From Streptomyces atriruber (lineage in GTDB: Bacteria > Actinomycetota > Actinomycetes > Streptomycetales > Streptomycetaceae), in assembly GCF_001418325.1 (NCBI RefSeq), contig NZ_LIPN01000086.1, positions 1 through 64,000 of the forward strand: a stretch of DNA of 64,000 bases, read 5' to 3'. Each line of letters opens with the position of its first letter. Positions within the stretch are counted from its first letter, which is position 1. Both the position numbers and the translations under genes were made by a program. This document shows, piece after piece, positions 59,649-64,000 of this stretch. A model generated the notes under the pieces. It made no database searches. It saw nothing but the letters and a program-made list of their open reading frames with translations, and had not been told where the DNA came from.

Positions 59649-60335
59649 TCAGTGGTTGCACGCCCATGCGCTTGACGCGGTCTTTGCCTCGGCTTGGGTG
59701 CGCAATGAACGTACCGCGTCCGCGGGATCCTTGGCGCCGTAGACCGCGGAGCCGGCGACGAAGACGTCCGCCCCGGCCTCGGCGCAGCGCTCGATGGTCT
59801 CGGCCGAGACACCGCCGTCGACCTGCAGCCACATCTCCAGGCCGTGCTTGGCGATCAGCTCACGGGTGCGGCGGATCTTGGGCAGCATGATGTCCAGGAA
59901 CGCCTGGCCGCCGAAGCCCGGCTCGACCGTCATGATCAGCAGCATGTCGAGCTCGGGGAGCAGGTCCTCGAACGGCTCGATGGGGGTCGCCGGCTTCAGC
60001 GCCATCGAGGCACGGGCGCCCTTGGCGCGGATCTCGCGCGCGAGCCGGACCGGCGCGGCGGCGGCCTCCGCGTGGAAGGTGACGGATCCGGCGCCCGCCT
60101 CGACGTACTGCGGCGCCCAGCGATCGGCGTCCTCGATCATCAGGTGGCAGTCCAGAGGCGTGTCCGTCGCACGGGCCAGCGACTCTACGATCGGCACCCC
60201 GAGGGTGAGGTTCGGGACGAAGTGGTTGTCCATCACGTCGACATGGAGCCAGTCGGCGCCTTCGACGGCCTCTGCCTCCTCGGCAAGACGGGCGAAGTCC
60301 GCGGACAGGATGCTGGGGTTGATCTGCACGGCCAT
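59649..60335 (-). CDS. rpe: Ribulose-phosphate 3-epimerase
   Basis: 228-aa TIM-barrel enzyme of the pentose phosphate pathway that interconverts ribulose 5-phosphate and xylulose 5-phosphate. Seen: [33 protein letters not shown] with metal His and Asp, [25 protein letters not shown], and [30 protein letters not shown]. Standard length. ATG with weak ribosome site. It is followed, 102 bp away on the same strand, by the SorC regulator gene. Confidence 0.95.
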   Translation of the reverse strand: MAVQINPSILSADFARLAEEAEAVEGADWLHVDVMDNHFVPNLTLGVPIVESLARATDTPLDCHLMIEDADRWAPQYVEAGAGSVTFHAEAAAAPVRLAREIRAKGARASMALKPATPIEPFEDLLPELDMLLIMTVEPGFGGQAFLDIMLPKIRRTRELIAKHGLEMWLQVDGGVSAETIERCAEAGADVFVAGSAVYGAKDPADAVRSLRTQAEAKTASSAWACNH

Positions 60336-60469
60336 GCCCCAAGCCTGCCATGCCCGGCGCCCGGCGCCGACCGCAGTCCACCGCATGAGCACAGCGGCTC
60401 CCGCGACCGCGTGCCGAGTGCCATGCTGGACGGTCCAGCGGCACCGCGCACGGCAGGCGGGGGGAAGCC

Positions 60470-62635
60470 ATGGCGGACGAACGGCGGCAGGAGCGGCGCG
60501 GGGTCGCGTGGCTGGTGTGCGGGCGGCGCACCAAGTGGCTGGTGGTGCTGTTCTGGTTGGTGGTGCTCATCGTCGCGGCACCACTGGCGCAGAAGCTCAC
60601 CGACGCCCAGGAGAACGATGCGGAATCCTGGCTGCCCGGCTCCGCCGAGTCGACCCAAGTCCTGGACATCTCGGCCGAGTTCAGGCCCGAGGTGATCCCC
60701 GCCATCATCGTGTACGCCCGCGAAGGCGGCCTCACCGTGGCGGACCGCCGGCAGATCGCCGAAGACGTGCGCCAGGTACGGGAACTGCGCGCGCACGCCA
60801 TCCGCGGCGCCGAGACCCGCGGCCCCGTGTACGACGAGAAGACGGGCCCCGAAGCGGCCCAGGTGTCCGTGCCGATCACCATGGACGCCGAGAGCTGGGA
60901 GCGCATCGGGCCCGCCGTCGACGCCATCCGGGAGCGGGTGGGCGAGGGCGGCGACGGCCTCGCCGTGCACATCACCGGGCCCGGTGGCACGGGCGCGGAC
61001 TCCGCCGAGGCCTTCGAGGGCATCGACTCGACGCTGCTGCTCTCGGCGGCCGGCATCGTGATCGTGATCCTTCTCTTCACCTACCGCAGTCCGACCCTGC
61101 TGCTGGCCCCGCTGCTCGCCGTGATCACCGCGCTGTTCACCGCCCAGGCCCTGATCTATCTGCTCGCCACGCACGCGGACCTCACCGTCAACGGCCAGAG
61201 CGCGGGCATCCTGACGGTCCTCGTCTTCGGCGCGGGGACCGACTACGCCCTGCTCCTGGTCGCTCGCTATCGCGAAGAACTGCGCCGTCACGAGGACCGT
61301 CACGAGGCGATGGCCCTCGCCCTGCACCGGGCCGGTCCCGCGGTCCTCGCGTCGGGCGCGACCGTCGTCCTGAGCATGCTGGTGCTGCTGGCCGCCGAGA
61401 TGAACTCGACGAGCGGCCTCGGCCCGGTCGCCGCGATCGGCGTCACCGTCGGGCTCCTGGCGATGCTGTCGCTCTTCCCCGCCCTCCTGGTGATCTTCGG
61501 CCGGTGGTTCTTCTGGCCGCTGATCCCGCACGTCGGCTCCCCCGAGCCGACCGAGCGCGGCCTGTGGGCCCGCACGGGCCGCCGCATCGACCGCCGCCCG
61601 CGGCTGATCTGGGGCGCCACGGCAGCCGCCCTGGCCCTGCTCTCGCTCGGACTCCTGCAACTGCGGGCGGACGGCCTCAGCAACGCCGACGCGTTCACCG
61701 ACAAGCCGGACTCGATCACCGGCCAGGAGGTCCTCGCACGGCACTTCCCCGCGGGTTCCGGCGATCCGCTGGTGATCGTGGCGGACCGGGCGCAGGGCGG
61801 CGCCGTCGCCCGCGTCGTGCGGGACGCCGGGGGCGTGGTGCCCGACAGCGTCGCCCGGCCGCCAGGGACGAAGGCCCTGTACGACGGCAAGGTGCTGTTC
61901 GAGGCGACCCTGACCGACCCGTCCGACAGCACGGCCGCCAAGCGGACCGTGGAGCGGGTGCGCGACGCCGCCCACGCCGTCCCCGACGCCGACGCGCAGG
62001 TGGGCGGCGGCACGGCGGCGCTGGTCGACATGGAGCACGCCACGACCCACGACAACAAGCTGATCATCCCGCTGGTCCTGGCCGTGGTCCTGCTGATCCT
62101 CGCCGTGCTGCTGCGCGCGGTGGTGGCCCCGCTCATCCTGATCGCGACGGTGGTCCTGTCCTTCGCGACGGCCCTCGGCCTCAGCGCGCTGGCCTTCCGC
62201 CACCTCTTCGACTACGCGGGCGAGCCCACCGACTTCCCGCTCTTCGTCTTCGTTTTCCTGGTGGCGCTCGGCATCGACTACAACATCTTCCTGTCGACCC
62301 GCATCCGCGAGGAGGCCGGCCACCAGGGCACCCGGGCGGGCGTCCTGACGGGCCTCGCCGCGACCGGCGCGGTGATCACCTCGGCGGGCCTCGTCCTCGC
62401 GGGCACGTTCGCCGCGCTCGGCACCCTCCCGATGGTGGCGTTCTCCGAGATCGGCTTCGCGGTGGCGCTCGGCGTCCTGCTCGACACCTTCATCGTGCGT
62501 TCGGTGCTGGTGACGGCGCTGTTCCTGGACGTGGGCCCGAAGGTGTGGTGGCCGCACGCACTGGCACGGCGGCCCGAGCCGTCGCGGGCACCGGTCGCCG
62601 CGACCGCCGAAGAGCCCCGACTCCCGCATCAGTAG
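60470..62635 (+). CDS. MMPL/RND family transporter
   Basis: 721-aa inner-membrane proton-driven exporter of the MMPL family, related to SCO6666-type and mycobacterial MmpL lipid exporters. Two repeated halves each contain a large extracytoplasmic loop and about six helices; proton-relay motifs are [18 protein letters not shown] in the first half and [16 protein letters not shown] in the second. ATG with GGGGGGAAGCC upstream. It stands alone; substrate unknown (lipids or drugs). Confidence 0.92.
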   Translation: MADERRQERRGVAWLVCGRRTKWLVVLFWLVVLIVAAPLAQKLTDAQENDAESWLPGSAESTQVLDISAEFRPEVIPAIIVYAREGGLTVADRRQIAEDVRQVRELRAHAIRGAETRGPVYDEKTGPEAAQVSVPITMDAESWERIGPAVDAIRERVGEGGDGLAVHITGPGGTGADSAEAFEGIDSTLLLSAAGIVIVILLFTYRSPTLLLAPLLAVITALFTAQALIYLLATHADLTVNGQSAGILTVLVFGAGTDYALLLVARYREELRRHEDRHEAMALALHRAGPAVLASGATVVLSMLVLLAAEMNSTSGLGPVAAIGVTVGLLAMLSLFPALLVIFGRWFFWPLIPHVGSPEPTERGLWARTGRRIDRRPRLIWGATAAALALLSLGLLQLRADGLSNADAFTDKPDSITGQEVLARHFPAGSGDPLVIVADRAQGGAVARVVRDAGGVVPDSVARPPGTKALYDGKVLFEATLTDPSDSTAAKRTVERVRDAAHAVPDADAQVGGGTAALVDMEHATTHDNKLIIPLVLAVVLLILAVLLRAVVAPLILIATVVLSFATALGLSALAFRHLFDYAGEPTDFPLFVFVFLVALGIDYNIFLSTRIREEAGHQGTRAGVLTGLAATGAVITSAGLVLAGTFAALGTLPMVAFSEIGFAVALGVLLDTFIVRSVLVTALFLDVGPKVWWPHALARRPEPSRAPVAATAEEPRLPHQ

Positions 62636-62727
62636 GGCATCTTCACTGCCGCCGCCGCTGACGGCGCCCTATCCTGCTGGGGCAGCCATACGGGGGGCGG
62701 CACGGGGATGGGCGTGGAGGGGCACCG

Positions 62728-64000
62728 GTGACGTCGGGCCACGAGCGAGATGCGGTCCGCCAGACGGCGTCCGCCGCCACGGGCGGCCGCGCCCTGCAGG
62801 CCGGCCGCGATCTGACCGTCCACGAAGTGCACCACCACCGGCCGGTCACGGAGACCGCCGTCCTGGTGGAGCCCGTCCTGCCTGCCGCGGAGACGGTCGC
62901 GGAGGTGTTCGTCGGACGCGACGCCGAGGTGGACGCGGTCCTCGGCATCCTGGCCCCGGACACGGACTCGGTCGGCATGGTCGTCGTCTCGGCCGTTGCC
63001 GGACTCGCCGGAATCGGCAAGACGGCACTCGCCCGGGTGAGCGCCTCGGAAGGGGTGGCCCGCGGCTGGTTCCCCGGCGGCGCGGTCTTCGTCGACCTCA
63101 ACGGCTACGCCCCCGATCCTGACCACCGCATCCGCCCCCACCAGGCGTACGCACCCATGCTCCACGCCCTGGACCGGCAGGGGCCGCCCGACACCGCCCC
63201 CCAGGGGCACGCGGCGCAGTACCACCGGTTCCTCGCGGAACGGGCCGCCGAGGACCGCCCGGTGCTCCTGGTCCTGGACAACGCCTCCACGACGGACCAG
63301 ATCGCCGACCTGCTCCCCCGCTCCCGCATCCACCGTGTGGTCGTCACCTCGCGGCACACCCTGGCGGCGCGCGGTTCACGCACGCTCGACCTGCGGACCC
63401 TCGCGTCCGGGGACTCGGTCTCCCTGATCAGGGACCAGCTGGACCTCCTGTCGGCGGGGGACATCCGCCTGCGCGACGACCCGGAGGGCACCCGGCGCCT
63501 GTGCGAGCTCTGCGGACACCTTCCGCTGGCCCTCCACATCACCGCGGCCCTGCTGGCCCGCGACCCCGGCCTCACGCCGACCGACCTCGCCGATGACCTC
63601 GCCCAGGCGCACGGCCGACTCGATCTGCTCGACGACGGCGAGCGGGCGGTACGCGCCGCGTTCGACCTCTCCTACCTGCGGCTGACCAAGGGGCAGGCCC
63701 GCCTGTTCCGCCTCCTGCCGATCAACCCCGGCCCGCACTTCGGCCTCCCGGCCGCCGCCCGCCTCCTGGACACCGCCCCGCGCAGCGCCCGGCCGCTGCT
63801 GCTCGAACTGGCCCGCGCCCACGTGATCGAACAGGCGGGCCCCGGCAAATGGCGCCAGCACGACTTGATCCGGGCGTACGCCATCGAACACCTCGCGGAC
63901 CACGGTGACAGCCAGGACGAGCCCGCCAGACGCCTGCTGACCCACTACGCCCTGGAGGGCCGACGCGCGGGCCAGGCCCTGCTCGTCGTACCCGGCGGCG
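62728..64000 (+). CDS. STAND/NB-ARC NTPase, 5' part (runs off window)
   Basis: Open frame of 424 complete codons with no stop before the window end. GTG start with GGAGGGG 7-10 nt upstream; in-frame ATGs upstream run into a stop. Seen: a short disordered N-terminus with the segment LQAGRDLTVHEVHHHRPV, then an AP-ATPase-like NB-ARC module: Walker A GLAGIGKTALARV, DLNGYAPDP, Walker B VLLVLDNASTTDQI, the sensor VVVTSRHTL, and winged-helix LCGHLPLALHITAALL as in AfsR/DnrI-type regulators. The usual C-terminal TPR or WD repeats would lie beyond 64000. No N-terminal SARP or HTH domain is present, so regulatory or anti-phage STAND roles are both possible. Confidence 0.85.
   Translation, partial: MTSGHERDAVRQTASAATGGRALQAGRDLTVHEVHHHRPVTETAVLVEPVLPAAETVAEVFVGRDAEVDAVLGILAPDTDSVGMVVVSAVAGLAGIGKTALARVSASEGVARGWFPGGAVFVDLNGYAPDPDHRIRPHQAYAPMLHALDRQGPPDTAPQGHAAQYHRFLAERAAEDRPVLLVLDNASTTDQIADLLPRSRIHRVVVTSRHTLAARGSRTLDLRTLASGDSVSLIRDQLDLLSAGDIRLRDDPEGTRRLCELCGHLPLALHITAALLARDPGLTPTDLADDLAQAHGRLDLLDDGERAVRAAFDLSYLRLTKGQARLFRLLPINPGPHFGLPAAARLLDTAPRSARPLLLELARAHVIEQAGPGKWRQHDLIRAYAIEHLADHGDSQDEPARRLLTHYALEGRRAGQALLVVPGG

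Overview
The window is high-GC actinobacterial DNA and almost certainly Streptomyces chromosome. The signs are dense GC-biased coding on both strands, many GTG and TTG starts, chitinase genes with the Streptomyces-type promoter direct repeats, a DUF6230/DUF6114 locus, a small membrane protein of the SCO1431 family, and a ribDE-ribM-ribBA-ribH operon behind an FMN riboswitch. I see no tRNA, rRNA, insertion sequence, prophage or CRISPR array. Most of it reads as core chromosome with a few accessory modules.

Region by region. 0-9 kb: FxsA-like protein, polyprenol-phosphate mannosyltransferase, amidohydrolase, an Lrp/AsnC regulator, a phosphotransferase paired with a lipocalin-like protein, a His/Gln-rich protein and an acyl-CoA dehydrogenase. 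9-18 kb: GH18 chitinase with repeats in its promoter, TetR gene, DUF6230-DUF6114-membrane protein operon, a 48-aa membrane protein, secreted M1 peptidase, an MmyB-like domain protein, an exported C39 peptidase and a nucleoside-kinase-like P-loop protein. 18-23.6 kb: a probable leaderless micro-ORF ending in a terminator hairpin, then a TPR-AAA ATPase (EccA-like) and two overlapping CNNM/CorC membrane proteins. 23.6-30 kb: one long leftward unit, FMN riboswitch-ribD-ribE-ribM-ribBA-ribH-hisE-hisG-PH-domain protein. 30-41.7 kb: modular chitinase with the same promoter repeats, ECF41-type sigma factor with its oxidoreductase partner, ROK regulator facing an MFS transporter, nucleobase permease, a chloramphenicol-type efflux gene behind a leader peptide, a DUF5995 protein and an F420-type oxidoreductase. 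41.7-44.3 kb: C-N hydrolase plus flavin amine oxidase/monooxygenase.

44.6-53.7 kb is the most accessory-looking part: a polytopic membrane protein, a cytochrome b-like/molybdopterin oxidoreductase, a small membrane protein, a methyltransferase, a TIGR04282-type transferase, a family 2 glycosyltransferase, a two-component system and a sugar-nucleotide epimerase with a cysteine-rich insert. Together they look like a signal-controlled envelope glycosylation and redox module, and this is my main candidate for an undescribed system. 53.7-64 kb returns to housekeeping: amino acid permease with AsnC regulator, GuaB1 (probable GMP reductase), a lipoprotein RNase with its barstar, SorC regulator, ribulose-phosphate epimerase, an MMPL transporter, and a STAND NTPase cut by the window end.

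Regulatory elements visible directly: two matching chitinase promoters (12-bp repeats 22 bp apart), the FMN riboswitch, a chloramphenicol-type leader peptide with alternative pairings, phased TTGCG repeats before two amino-acid-related operons, and several perfect inverted repeats. All functional assignments rest on reading motifs by eye; no database search was possible.
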